Positions 15,415-23,453 of a stretch of 24,298 nucleotides of DNA are shown here, one piece after another. The notes below the pieces were generated by a model. It saw only the letters and a program-made list of their open reading frames with translations. It did no database searches and was not told where the DNA came from. The position numbers were made by a program, and so were the translations under genes. Origin of the DNA: B73-G16 sp964448445 (lineage in GTDB: Bacteria; Desulfobacterota; B13-G15); the NCBI GenBank assembly GCA_964448445.1, contig CAYVAU010000017.1, positions 1 through 24,298 of the forward strand, in the 5' to 3' direction. Within the stretch, counting starts at the first letter, position 1. Every line of letters begins with the position of its first letter.

Positions 15415-16926
15415 CTATACCTCCATCCTGGGGAATAACGGGGTGGGCTCTGCGACCTCCTGACCTTCAGGTAACCCACCCCAAGTGCCGCTTTTGTCAA
15501 GGGTTTCCCCTTCAATTCCGTTGCGAAATCCCAGCATCTCCCAGAGCCTTTGAGCCGATCGCGGCATGAAGGGGTAAACCATGAGGGCCACAAACCTGAG
15601 GCATTCCAGGCAATTGTAGAGGACCTCTTTGAGTTCCCGGCTGCGTTTTTCCTTATACAGGGACCAGGGGGCCGTGGAATCTATGTATTTGTTCACACTG
15701 CCTATCAGCTCCCAGATCGCCAGCAGGGCCCTCTGAAAGGACAGATCGTCCATTAATTTGCGATATTCCTCCAGGGTGTGAAGGGCCTTTTGCCTCAATT
15801 GACCATCCGAAGGGGAGGGGATTCGCCCTCCCAGATAGCGCCTCACCATGGCCAGGGTGCGGCTGACCAGGTTTCCGAAGTCGTTGGCCAGCTCGCTGTT
15901 TATCCTGTTCACTATCGCCCTCTGGGAGAAATCGCCGTCAAGCCCAAAGGACACCTCCCTCATCAGGAAATAGCGGAACTGATCAACACCATAGCGTTCG
16001 GCCATCTCGTAGGGGTCCACGACGTTCCCCAGACTCTTGCTCATCTTCTGACCTTCAACCGTCCACCAGCCGTGGGCGAAGACCATTCGCGGCACCGGCA
16101 ATCCGGCTGACATGAGAAAGGCGGGCCAATAAACGGCGTGAAACCTAAGGATGTCCTTGCCTATCAGATGGCAGTCTGCCGGCCATATCTTCTCGTAACC
16201 CTCTTTGGGGAAGCCTATCCCGCTGAGGTAATTCACCAGCGCATCAAACCACACATAAAGCACGCACTCGGGATCATTGGGCAGCGGAATTCCCCAACGG
16301 GAAGTCATTCTGGAAATGGACAGGTCCTTCAAGCCACCCTTGACAAAGCTCAGGACTTCGTTGTAACGGGACTGGGGCTTGACAAAATCGGGATTTTCCT
16401 CCAGCAACCTAAGCAGTGGTTCCTGATAACGGGAGAGCCTAAAAAAATAGCTTTTTTCCCTCAGACGTTCCACCTGTCTGCCGCATTCGGGACATCTTCT
16501 GCCTTCCCCGAGTTCCTTTTCGGTCCAGAAACTCTCACAGGGCACACAATACCAGTCCTCATACTCCCCAAGGTAAATGTCTCCCCTCTGCCATATCCTG
16601 TTGAAAAGCTCAAGCACCGCCTTCTCGTGTCGGGGTTCGGTAGTTCGTATGAAGTCATCATAAGATATCTCCAGTACGCGCCATAGATCCTTGAACCTCC
16701 CGACCACCCTGTCGGCAAGTTCTTTGGGCGTTATCCCCAGCTCCCTTGCGGCCTTCTCTATCTTCTGTCCGTGTTCGTCGGTACCCGTCAGGAAAAAGGT
16801 CTTCAAACCACACAAGCGCTTGTAACGAGCGAGGACATCGGCGGCAATGGTGGTATAAGCATGTCCTATGTGAGGCACATCATTGACGTAGTAAATGGGG
16901 GTGGTGACATAGAAGGTGTCTTTCAT
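15415..16926 (-). CDS. metG: Methionyl-tRNA synthetase
   Basis: MetG charges tRNA-Met and initiator tRNA with methionine. The 503-residue class I synthetase has TTPIYYVNDVPHIGHAY with the HIGH motif at residues 19-22, GTDEHGQKI, a zinc-type insert with two Cys pairs (CVPCESFW and RCPEC), FHAVYWPAFLM and the GQKMSKS loop around residue 300. The anticodon-binding helical domain follows. The product ends soon after it, so the C-terminal tRNA-binding extension found in longer MetG proteins is missing; short forms are normal in many bacteria. The ATG overlaps the ricT stop (ATGA). Confidence 0.97.
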   Translation of the reverse strand: MKDTFYVTTPIYYVNDVPHIGHAYTTIAADVLARYKRLCGLKTFFLTGTDEHGQKIEKAARELGITPKELADRVVGRFKDLWRVLEISYDDFIRTTEPRHEKAVLELFNRIWQRGDIYLGEYEDWYCVPCESFWTEKELGEGRRCPECGRQVERLREKSYFFRLSRYQEPLLRLLEENPDFVKPQSRYNEVLSFVKGGLKDLSISRMTSRWGIPLPNDPECVLYVWFDALVNYLSGIGFPKEGYEKIWPADCHLIGKDILRFHAVYWPAFLMSAGLPVPRMVFAHGWWTVEGQKMSKSLGNVVDPYEMAERYGVDQFRYFLMREVSFGLDGDFSQRAIVNRINSELANDFGNLVSRTLAMVRRYLGGRIPSPSDGQLRQKALHTLEEYRKLMDDLSFQRALLAIWELIGSVNKYIDSTAPWSLYKEKRSRELKEVLYNCLECLRFVALMVYPFMPRSAQRLWEMLGFRNGIEGETLDKSGTWGGLPEGQEVAEPTPLFPRMEV

Positions 16927-17723
16927 CTCTCCTCCTCCGCCCCTCTAACTTCTTTCCAGGGGATGGTGACAATGGTGCCATCGGAGAGTTCCACGGTAAG
17001 GGTTTTGAGGAGTACATTTTGCCTTATCACCTTCCCTTCGCCATACTTGGTATGGACCCTCTTGCCCACTTTGGGCAGTTCCTCTCCCATCTGCTGATAG
17101 GTGTCCATCTCGAAGGTTATGCAGCACATAAGCCTTCCGCAAAGCCCCGAAATCCTTTCGGGATTGAGGGGGAGGTTTTGTTCCTTCGCCATCCTGATGG
17201 TGACCGTATCGAAGTCCTTCAGAAAAGTGCTGCAGCAAACCTCGCGCCCACAGGGACCGATGCCCCCTCGAAGTTTTGCCTCATCCCTGACCCCTATCTG
17301 GCGCATTTCAATTCGCGCCTTGAGCCTTGAGGCCAGCTTCCGGACCAGTAGGCGAAAATCCACCCTCCCTTCGGCGGTGAAGTAAAAGGTGATCTTCCTC
17401 TCTTGGGGCTGGAACTCGACATCCACGAGCTTCATCTGTAAGCCAAGCTTCTCGATGAGCCCCTGGCAGGTCCTGAAGGCCGCTGTCTCGCGCTTCTTCA
17501 CCTGTTCAAGCTTCCTCAGGTCCTTCTTTTCCGCCCGCCCGATTATCAGAGGGGCCGATTTCCCCGATAGGTCGAGATCGAAAGGAGGGGCAAGGACCTC
17601 GGCCACCTGTGGTCCACTGGGGGTGGGGACGAGGACAAAATCCCCTTTCTTCAGGTCGTGATTCCCTGCTGCATAAGTTCCCCTTTCCCCCTTCTTGAGG
17701 AGGCGAACCCTTACGACCTTCAT
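16923..17723 (-). CDS. ricT: RicT / PSP1-family regulatory protein (YaaT-like)
   Basis: The 266-residue product has the PSP1 arrangement seen in RicT/YaaT: an N-terminal beta-rich part (KKGDFVLVPTPSGPQVAEV), a central region ending ARIEMRQIGVRDEAKLRGG, then clustered cysteines GIGPCGREVCC and SGLCGRLMCCITFE, which in Bacillus RicT contribute to Fe-S binding. In Firmicutes the Ric complex influences RNA processing and development; in proteobacteria the role is less clear. ATG 17723 is used; TTG 17732 in frame is possible. It lies 43 bases after holB and overlaps metG, an order often kept with tmk and holB. Confidence 0.93.
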   Translation of the reverse strand: MKVVRVRLLKKGERGTYAAGNHDLKKGDFVLVPTPSGPQVAEVLAPPFDLDLSGKSAPLIIGRAEKKDLRKLEQVKKRETAAFRTCQGLIEKLGLQMKLVDVEFQPQERKITFYFTAEGRVDFRLLVRKLASRLKARIEMRQIGVRDEAKLRGGIGPCGREVCCSTFLKDFDTVTIRMAKEQNLPLNPERISGLCGRLMCCITFEMDTYQQMGEELPKVGKRVHTKYGEGKVIRQNVLLKTLTVELSDGTIVTIPWKEVRGAEEER

Positions 17724-17766
17724 CCTTGTCAAGGTAACACATCCGAAATGACTTCCTCAACGGGTC

Positions 17767-18630
17767 TTATGGACACAACATCTCCAAAAGGGCCGCTTCC
17801 ACGCAAAGCCTGGTGTTGGCATGTTCCTCAAGGCAGCGGTAGATGTGAAGGAGCTTCCAGAATTTCTCAAAGCCCAGGATGCCTCCTTCCAGATTCCTCC
17901 GGCATTCCTGAAGGAGGAATTCCATGAACCTCATCGCCCTCTCCCTATCCCGCCCTAGTTCCTCGCTCAAATCGAAGATCCCGCTGAGGCCTCCTTCCTG
18001 GGCCTTCGACAGGAGAGGAGAGAAGTCCTCCTGGAGCATGCGGATGGCCTTCCCCGGACTTCCCCACATCAGAGCCGAAGGGGATCCCTTCACTCCCAGC
18101 CGTTTGAGCACCTCCCTGACTTCTCCCTCCTTCAGGGGAAAGAACCTGATCTTCTGACATCTTGAACGGACGGTGGGGAGCAAGGAATCGGCTGACTGGG
18201 CGATGAGGATGATCAGGGTCCAGGGGGTGGGTTCCTCGAGGGTCTTCAGGAAGGCATTGGAGGCCTCAGGGGTCATCCTCTCGGCATCCTCCACCACCAG
18301 GGCCTTCCACCTTCCCTCAAGAGGGCGAAACCTCAAGATATTGCTGGCCTCACGAATCTGCTCTATCTTGATGCTCTCCCCCTCAGGGGTCAGGAGATAA
18401 AGATCGGGATGGCTCAGGCGTTGGATGCGCTCACACTGTTCGCATCTTCCGCATCCCTCCCCTGGTGCCTTCCGGCAGTTCAGGGCCTCAAGGAACCATA
18501 GGGCCACTTTCTTTTTGCCGATGCCCTCCGGCCCTTCAAAGAGGAGGGCATGGGGAATCCTCCCCTCCCGAATCATCCTCTCCAGGATCCTCAGGGGGCG
18601 CTTGTGGCCAATTATGTCTCCCTTGGCCAT
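17767..18630 (-). CDS. holB: DNA polymerase III delta' subunit
   Basis: Delta' is part of the clamp-loader complex that places the sliding clamp on DNA. The 287-residue AAA+ protein has HALLFEGPEGIGKKKVA (a P-loop with Lys where Thr or Ser normally follows GK), a zinc module with four Cys (NC...GCGRCEQC), an ALVVEDAERMTPEASNAFLKTLEEP segment, and the SRC motif (TVRSRCQKIRFF) that supplies the arginine finger. The altered P-loop agrees with delta' not hydrolysing ATP in known clamp loaders. It is slightly shorter than E. coli HolB. Its start overlaps the end of tmk by 19 bases. Confidence 0.94.
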   Translation of the reverse strand: MAKGDIIGHKRPLRILERMIREGRIPHALLFEGPEGIGKKKVALWFLEALNCRKAPGEGCGRCEQCERIQRLSHPDLYLLTPEGESIKIEQIREASNILRFRPLEGRWKALVVEDAERMTPEASNAFLKTLEEPTPWTLIILIAQSADSLLPTVRSRCQKIRFFPLKEGEVREVLKRLGVKGSPSALMWGSPGKAIRMLQEDFSPLLSKAQEGGLSGIFDLSEELGRDRERAMRFMEFLLQECRRNLEGGILGFEKFWKLLHIYRCLEEHANTRLCVEAALLEMLCP

Positions 18631-19247
18631 CTCCGGAGAAACTCCAGCACTATGGACCTGATCTCCTCCTGTGCTTCCTCCCTGGGGCGTCCGGATGTAC
18701 TGACCACCCTTATCCGTTCGGGTTCCCTCCTTGCCAACTCAAGGTAACCCTCCCTCACCCTCCGATGGAATTCCAGGGGCTGCCTCTGGAGGCGATCCTC
18801 ACCCTTCGTCCTCTGGAGTCCCTCCTCGGGAGGACAATCCAACAGGATAGTGAGGTCCGGCCAAACCCCTTCTGTGACCAATCGGTTTGCACGAAGGACG
18901 AAATCCGGATCCAAACCCCTCCCGAAGCCTTGATAGGCCAGGGTGGAATCCACATAGCGGTCGCAAAGGACCACCTTTCCCTCCAACAGGGAGGGTTTGA
19001 TTACAAGCCTCACGTGTTCGCGCCTGTCCAAAAGGAACAGCAATAATTCCACCAGGGGATCCTCGACCAACCCCTCCCCATGTAGCAGCAATTCCCTCAA
19101 GGACCTGCCAAGGGGGGTGGCCCCCGGCTCATAGGTCGCATGGACCGCAAATCCCTGACCTTGAAGGAATTGGGCCAGGAGTTTCAGATGGCCGCTTTTG
19201 CCACTTCCCTCAATCCCTTCAAGGGTTATGAGCGCCCCCTTTCTCAC
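18612..19247 (-). CDS. tmk: Thymidylate kinase
   Basis: Tmk phosphorylates dTMP to dTDP for DNA synthesis. The 211-residue product has the P-loop EGIEGSGKSGH (residues 10-20), YEPGATPLGRSLRELLL, the DRYVDSTLAYQGFGRGL signature with its catalytic Asp-Arg, and a lid region near TKGEDRLQRQPLEFHRRVREGYL. The length is normal. The start is GTG 19247, required because the P-loop begins immediately after; no strong ribosome site is visible. It overlaps the upstream TPR gene by 29 bases and holB by 19, suggesting reinitiation or coupling. Confidence 0.96.
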   Translation of the reverse strand: MRKGALITLEGIEGSGKSGHLKLLAQFLQGQGFAVHATYEPGATPLGRSLRELLLHGEGLVEDPLVELLLFLLDRREHVRLVIKPSLLEGKVVLCDRYVDSTLAYQGFGRGLDPDFVLRANRLVTEGVWPDLTILLDCPPEEGLQRTKGEDRLQRQPLEFHRRVREGYLELARREPERIRVVSTSGRPREEAQEEIRSIVLEFLRRWPRET

Positions 19248-20907
19248 CGGAGAGGAATTCCTCGAGCTTTTTTTCGATCCTCTTTTTGTCCTCTTCCCTT
19301 GGACCGAGCTCCAGGGCCCGTTTCCACAACCTCACGGCTTCCTCGGGGTTGCCGAGTTTCAAATACACATCGCCCAGGTGTTCGGTGATCACCGGATCAT
19401 TGGGCACCAGTTGGTGGGCCTTCATGAGGTAGTCAAAGGCCTCTCTGTAGAGGCCCTTTTTGTAATAGACCCAACCAAGGCTGTCTATTATGTAACCGTC
19501 GTTGGGGCGCACCTTCAGGGCTCGCCTTATCAGCCTTTCGGCCTCCTCGAGGTTTATTCCCCGTTCGGCATACGAGTATCCCAGCCAATTGAGGGCATCG
19601 GCGTGATTCGGATCCAGGGATATCACCTCCTTCATCATCTGCAGGCTCTTTTCCTTTTTCCCCGCCTTGTCATAGAGGACACCGAGTCGGAAGAGGTATT
19701 CCGGGCGCCTATGACCTCCCTTGAGGAGCTCCTCGATAGTCTCTATGGCCTCATCGATCCTGTCCAATTCCTCGTAAAGGAGCGCCAGAAAGTAGCGGAG
19801 TTCGGAAGTGGGTTTCCTTTTCAGGGCGGCCTTAAGGAGGGCTATGGCCCTTTCGCCATCCCCTCTTCTCTGGAGGACATAAGCGGCATATTTCATCGCA
19901 TCCGGAAAGAGGTCTGCTTCCGGGGGGATTTTTTCGAGCTCCAGGAGGCCTTCCTCGGTCTTGCCCTCCTCTATTAGGCAAAGGGCCAAATAAAGGCGCA
20001 CCTTGTGATTTTCGGGCCTCACCCCCAAAACGAAGCTGAATTCATCAGCTGCTTCCCTGAACCTGCCCTTCTTAAACAGGATGAATCCCAGGGTCATCCG
20101 TACGCGGAGGTTTTCCGAATTCAATTCCTTCAGCAGCCGATACTCCCGCAGGGCTTCCTCCAGGCGGTTTTCCCTGATGAGGAGCTGTCCGAGCCTTTCC
20201 CTCGCCTGCAGATTGAGGGGATGTTCCCTTATCAGGCGGTGGTAAATTTCAATGGCCTTCTGGGAGTTTCCCTTCAGCTCGTGGATCAAGGCCATATCCA
20301 GCAAAGCAGCCTCCATACCCGGGTCCAGCTCCAGGACCTTTCGGTACTGCTTCAGTGCCTCCTCGTATCTCCCCATTTCGGAAAGAACCCTAGCGAGATA
20401 ATAAAGGGCCATTACGGAATCCGGCTGTTCCTTGAGAAACCTTTTGAGGACCTCGATGGCCCTCTCGAAATCCTTTATTTCCACATAGAGGGAGCTCAAC
20501 ACCACATGGGCCCTCACGTCTTTGGGGTTGAGCCCGACAATCTTTTTGTAAATCTCGATGGCCTCCTGGACCTTCCCCTGAGCGGAGTAAAGTCCTCCCA
20601 GGATCTTGAGGGCATCGAGATTCCGGGGATCATGTCTCAGGGCCTTAAGGGCCATATCCATCGCCTTCTGAGGGTTACCGAATCTGAGGTAAAGGGCGGC
20701 TATTTCCGAGTGGAGGAAGGAAGAAGTGGGATCGGCCTTTAGGGCATCCTTGTAAAATTGCAGGGCTTTTTTGGGATCGCCACCGGATAACATGAGGCGC
20801 CCCATCATGTACCTGTACATGGCACCCTTGGGGGGGAGGTCTCCCCCTGCCCCAACCCCTTGGGAAAACAGGGAAAGGATTAGCAAGGCGACGAAAAATA
20901 CCCTCAC
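19219..20907 (-). CDS. Exported tetratricopeptide-repeat protein
   Basis: The 562-residue protein begins with a signal peptide (MRVFFVALLILSLFSQGVGA), then is composed almost entirely of about fifteen 34-residue TPR units, for example PKKALQFYKDALKADP, EAIEIYKKIVGLNP and EAVRLWKRALELGP. TPR arrays mediate protein-protein contacts; here probably in the periplasm or at the outer membrane. There is no lipobox Cys. No catalytic domain is visible, so the partners are unknown. The GTG start overlaps the ruvA stop (GTGA). The gene sits between ruvA and tmk in the long operon, so it is made with housekeeping proteins. The C-terminal 29 bases overlap tmk. Confidence 0.92.
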   Translation of the reverse strand: MRVFFVALLILSLFSQGVGAGGDLPPKGAMYRYMMGRLMLSGGDPKKALQFYKDALKADPTSSFLHSEIAALYLRFGNPQKAMDMALKALRHDPRNLDALKILGGLYSAQGKVQEAIEIYKKIVGLNPKDVRAHVVLSSLYVEIKDFERAIEVLKRFLKEQPDSVMALYYLARVLSEMGRYEEALKQYRKVLELDPGMEAALLDMALIHELKGNSQKAIEIYHRLIREHPLNLQARERLGQLLIRENRLEEALREYRLLKELNSENLRVRMTLGFILFKKGRFREAADEFSFVLGVRPENHKVRLYLALCLIEEGKTEEGLLELEKIPPEADLFPDAMKYAAYVLQRRGDGERAIALLKAALKRKPTSELRYFLALLYEELDRIDEAIETIEELLKGGHRRPEYLFRLGVLYDKAGKKEKSLQMMKEVISLDPNHADALNWLGYSYAERGINLEEAERLIRRALKVRPNDGYIIDSLGWVYYKKGLYREAFDYLMKAHQLVPNDPVITEHLGDVYLKLGNPEEAVRLWKRALELGPREEDKKRIEKKLEEFLSGEKGGAHNP

Positions 20908-21491
20908 CCTCGCTCTCCGTAAAGTTCCCTTAGGGCTTCTTTCAGAAGCCCCTCCAAGGATTCTGCCTCCCTTGATCGAGCAACCCGTTCCAAGGCCTTT
21001 TTGGCCTGCCCTTTAGGATACCCCAACCTGATGAGGGCGGCCAGGGCATCCTCGAAGAAGGGATGGGGAGGAAGGCGGCTTTTCCTCCTGTTTATGAGCC
21101 TTTCGCGCAATTCGAAGACCATGCGCTCGGCCGTCCTTCGGCCGATTCCAGGGACCCTCTCCAGGCGGGAGGTGTCCCCCTCAAGGAGGGCCTTCTCGAT
21201 TTCCTCAGCCTCCATTCCGCTCAAAAGGGTCAAGGCGACCTTCGGTCCTACCCCGCGGACCGACAGCAGAAGTTCGAAAAGGTCCCTTTCCCTAGGGCTG
21301 AGGAAGCCGAAGAGAATGATCCCGTCCTTCTGCACGTGGGTGTAGATGAACATCTCCACTTCCTCTCCCTCAGGGGGGAGACGATAAAATACGCTCAGGG
21401 GTATCATGACCCCATAACCCACACCCGAGACCTCGAGGGTGAGAGCAGTAGGGGTCCGCTGTATCAATGTGCCTCGCAGGTAGGAGATCAT
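20904..21491 (-). CDS. ruvA: Holliday junction DNA helicase subunit RuvA
   Basis: RuvA binds four-way DNA junctions and loads RuvB for branch migration. The 195-residue protein shows the N-terminal OB-fold (MISYLRGTL...LEVSGVGYGVMIP), THVQKDGIILFGFLSPRERDLFELL, two helix-hairpin-helix motifs (VRGVGPKVALTLLSG and VPGIGRRTAERMVFEL) and a C-terminal RuvB-binding domain (ALIRLGYPKGQAKKAL). Its ATG overlaps the ruvC stop (ATGA). ruvB, usually next to ruvA, is not in this window; an exported TPR gene follows instead. Confidence 0.97.
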   Translation of the reverse strand: MISYLRGTLIQRTPTALTLEVSGVGYGVMIPLSVFYRLPPEGEEVEMFIYTHVQKDGIILFGFLSPRERDLFELLLSVRGVGPKVALTLLSGMEAEEIEKALLEGDTSRLERVPGIGRRTAERMVFELRERLINRRKSRLPPHPFFEDALAALIRLGYPKGQAKKALERVARSREAESLEGLLKEALRELYGERG

Positions 21492-21955
21492 GTCGGTCGA
21501 CAGTGCTGAATATGGCAGAGGGCAACAGCCAGGGCGTCGGAGGCATCGAGAAACAGCTCGTCCTTCAGCCCCAACAGCCTTCTCACCATTTCCCTCACCT
21601 GTTCCTTGGGGGCCCGGCCATATCCGGTCAAGGCAACCTTGACCTCCATGGGAGAATATTGGAAGGAGGGTAGGGCACTTGAGGAGGCAGCGAGAAGCAC
21701 TACTCCTTGTACCTGTCCAAGCCGTAAGGCACTCTTTACGTTTCGGGCCACAAAGGGGCTCTCAAGGGCCAGAGCCTGGGGGGAATATTCCTCGATGATC
21801 GAGCACAGATCTTCGTAAATTTCCCTCAACCTCTCCTCTATGGTTCCCTTCCCATGAATGATCCCTGAAGTGATGTAGAGAAAGTGATCCCGCTGACATT
21901 CCACCACTCCATAGCCGGTCCGATAACTGCCCGGATCAACCCCAAGGACCCTCAT
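21488..21955 (-). CDS. ruvC: Crossover junction endodeoxyribonuclease RuvC
   Basis: RuvC cuts Holliday junctions symmetrically, working with RuvAB. The 155-residue protein retains the full acidic active site: D7 (GVDPGS), E65 (ALESPF), D137 and D140 (DASDALAVALCH). The RNVKSALRLGQVQGV segment is also typical. The length is slightly below E. coli RuvC (173), mainly at the C-terminus. The ATG overlaps the yebC stop (ATGA). yebC-ruvC-ruvA is a widely conserved order. Confidence 0.97.
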   Translation of the reverse strand: MRVLGVDPGSYRTGYGVVECQRDHFLYITSGIIHGKGTIEERLREIYEDLCSIIEEYSPQALALESPFVARNVKSALRLGQVQGVVLLAASSSALPSFQYSPMEVKVALTGYGRAPKEQVREMVRRLLGLKDELFLDASDALAVALCHIQHCRPT

Positions 21956-22701
21956 TGGGCAATCTGTTCCATCGTAGTCTCGGATATGTCGAAATTGGCA
22001 TAGACCTTCTGGACATCATCGTGGTCTTCCAGCATCTCCATCAACCTGAGCATTTGCTCTGCCTCTTTGCCCTCGAGTTTTACCGTGGTTTCGGGATACA
22101 TGGTGACTTCGGCCGACTGATAGGATATGCCGGCCTCCTTCAGGGCCTTGACCACCTCCTCGAAATCCGAGGGATCGGTGAGGATTTCGTATTCCCGCTC
22201 CCCCTCCTTTATGTCCTCGGCCCCTGCCTCCATGACCACTTCCATGAGCCTTTCTTCAGAGACGTCCCCCTTGCTGACGGTTATGAGTCCCTTTTTGTGA
22301 AACAGCCAGGAGACACAACCGGAGGTTCCTAGGTTACCCCCCGCTTTGGTAAAGATGTGCCTGATCTCAGCCGTTGTGCGGTTGCGGTTGTCGGTAACAG
22401 CTTCAATTAGCACGGCCACCCCTCCGGGACCATAGCCTTCGTAAACGACCTCCTCGAAACGGACCCCTTCGAGTTCCCCCGTGCCCCTCTTTATGGCCCT
22501 TTCGATGTTCTCCTTGGGCATGTTCTCCGCCTTTGCGGCGGCAATAGCAGCCCTCAGACGGGGATTATTCTCGGGATTCCCCCCTCCCATGCGGGCCGCC
22601 ACCATGATTTCGCGGATCAACTTCGTAAAGATCTTCCCCCTCTTTGCATCCTGAGCAGCCTTTTTGCGCTTTATTTGAGCCCATTTGGAATGACCAGCCA
22701 T
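21952..22701 (-). CDS. yebC: YebC/PmpR family regulator
   Basis: YebC-family proteins were described as DNA-binding regulators, and later work links them to translation of difficult proline stretches. The 249-residue protein begins with the invariant MAGHSKWAQIKRKKAAQDAKRG block and contains NPRLRAAIAAAKAENMPKENIERAIKRG, YEGYGPGGVAVLIE, DNRNRT and NLGTSGCVSWLF. ATG 22701 is chosen over GTG 22707 because it matches the family start and has GAGGGG upstream. It is the first gene of the ten-gene minus-strand run, with a roughly 200-base AT-rich leader from a TATAAT at 22907-22912. Confidence 0.96.
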   Translation of the reverse strand: MAGHSKWAQIKRKKAAQDAKRGKIFTKLIREIMVAARMGGGNPENNPRLRAAIAAAKAENMPKENIERAIKRGTGELEGVRFEEVVYEGYGPGGVAVLIEAVTDNRNRTTAEIRHIFTKAGGNLGTSGCVSWLFHKKGLITVSKGDVSEERLMEVVMEAGAEDIKEGEREYEILTDPSDFEEVVKALKEAGISYQSAEVTMYPETTVKLEGKEAEQMLRLMEMLEDHDDVQKVYANFDISETTMEQIAQ

Positions 22702-22811
22702 TTCCACCCCTCGAGATTTATTTGGAATAGCTTTCCATTTTTAGAACACCCAATCTTTGCATCCCTGCTGAAAAAGCAAACAACTACGCCATTCTCTACA
22801 CCGCCCTTTTG

Positions 22812-22895
22812 TCAGATTTCATTCCACTTTCCCCCTACCTTCAGGCAAATTTCCAAAACAGCGTTCAGATCCTTTGGAAGTTCCTCCTCACGCAC
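22812..22895 (-). CDS. Possible 27-aa mini-ORF in the yebC leader
   Basis: A GTG at 22895 opens a frame of 27 codons ending at TGA 22812; part of it reads LPKDLNAVLEICLKVGGK, which is protein-like in composition. If transcription starts near 22900 the GTG would be almost leaderless, and no ribosome site is present. It could be a leader peptide, a remnant of a lost gene, or chance. Confidence 0.15.
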   Translation of the reverse strand: MREEELPKDLNAVLEICLKVGGKWNEI

Positions 22896-22906
22896 ATCTT
22901 CATTTT

Positions 22907-22912
22907 ATTATA
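22907..22912 (-). promoter_or_regulatory. Consensus -10 box for the yebC operon
   Basis: TATAAT on the minus strand lies about 200 bases upstream of yebC, the first gene of the long run. No good -35 is found at 16-18 bases, so the call rests on the perfect -10 and its position in the only sizeable gap upstream of ten tightly packed genes. Confidence 0.35.
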
Positions 22913-23327
22913 CTAGAGGGCAGGGTGTGGGCATAGCGCCAAGTTGACCCACTTCTTTAAGTCCTCCTTTGAGGCCAGTCCCTAATAGGTCCTCAGCTCA
23001 AGCTCCTCGGCAAATCCAAAAACCCTCCCGGCCTTGGACTTGTTGCTGAAGGATTTGCTCTTTCGCTTCCTTGAGCCCCCCCACGCCAGAGGAGGACCTA
23101 TCCCGCATTCATCCGGGCGATCAAGAGACAATCCGATGCACCATCGAAGTATCGCATCGTCTTTAAGGTCTTCGGTTTAAGGTCGATCTTCAGGGCCGAG
23201 CAACGGCGTGTTTACAAGCTTACTAGCGAAGGAAAATTGTTGCTAACCGGTAAGAAGAAGTTGATGTACCCTCAATCATCTGCTCACCTTTCGAAAGGTC
23301 CTTGTCCCCCACAGTCTCATGTGGTAC
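22913..23327. other. Gene-poor stretch with possible decayed coding remnants
   Basis: No intact gene is seen here. On the minus strand a 64-codon frame (22982-23176) is open without a usual start and ends with KSKAGRVFGFAEELELRTY and a TAG. On the plus strand a 94-codon frame (23051-23332) overlaps it and contains KYRIVFKVFGLRSIFRAEQ. Both are protein-like in part, but only one can be coding at any site. They may be fragments of a degraded mobile element or lost gene; I could not identify terminal repeats or a transposase motif. A short partial dyad GTGGG...CCCAC (minus strand, about 22927-22952) is the only repeat noticed. Confidence 0.25.
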
Positions 23328-23336
23328 TGATATAAC
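23328..23336 (+). promoter_or_regulatory. Extended -10 element upstream of the PagL-like gene
   Basis: TGATATAAC matches the extended -10 form TGnTATAAT at all but the last base. It lies about 118 bases before the chosen start of the PagL-like gene. No good -35 is visible, which is acceptable for extended -10 promoters. Confidence 0.3.
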
Positions 23337-23453
23337 AGACAGGTTGCTGCCGAGACCCAGAAAGGACTGGTAGAAGATGGTCGCGATCCTAGGGCGGGTT
23401 TGTGTTGGATGAAGGCAAAAACGTATGTGTGGACACTGGGAAGGTTGAAGGAA

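Noticed and set aside
20005..20742. 245-codon frame antisense to the TPR gene
   Set aside because: Long antisense frames are expected against repetitive, biased coding sequence; no start signal or family match.
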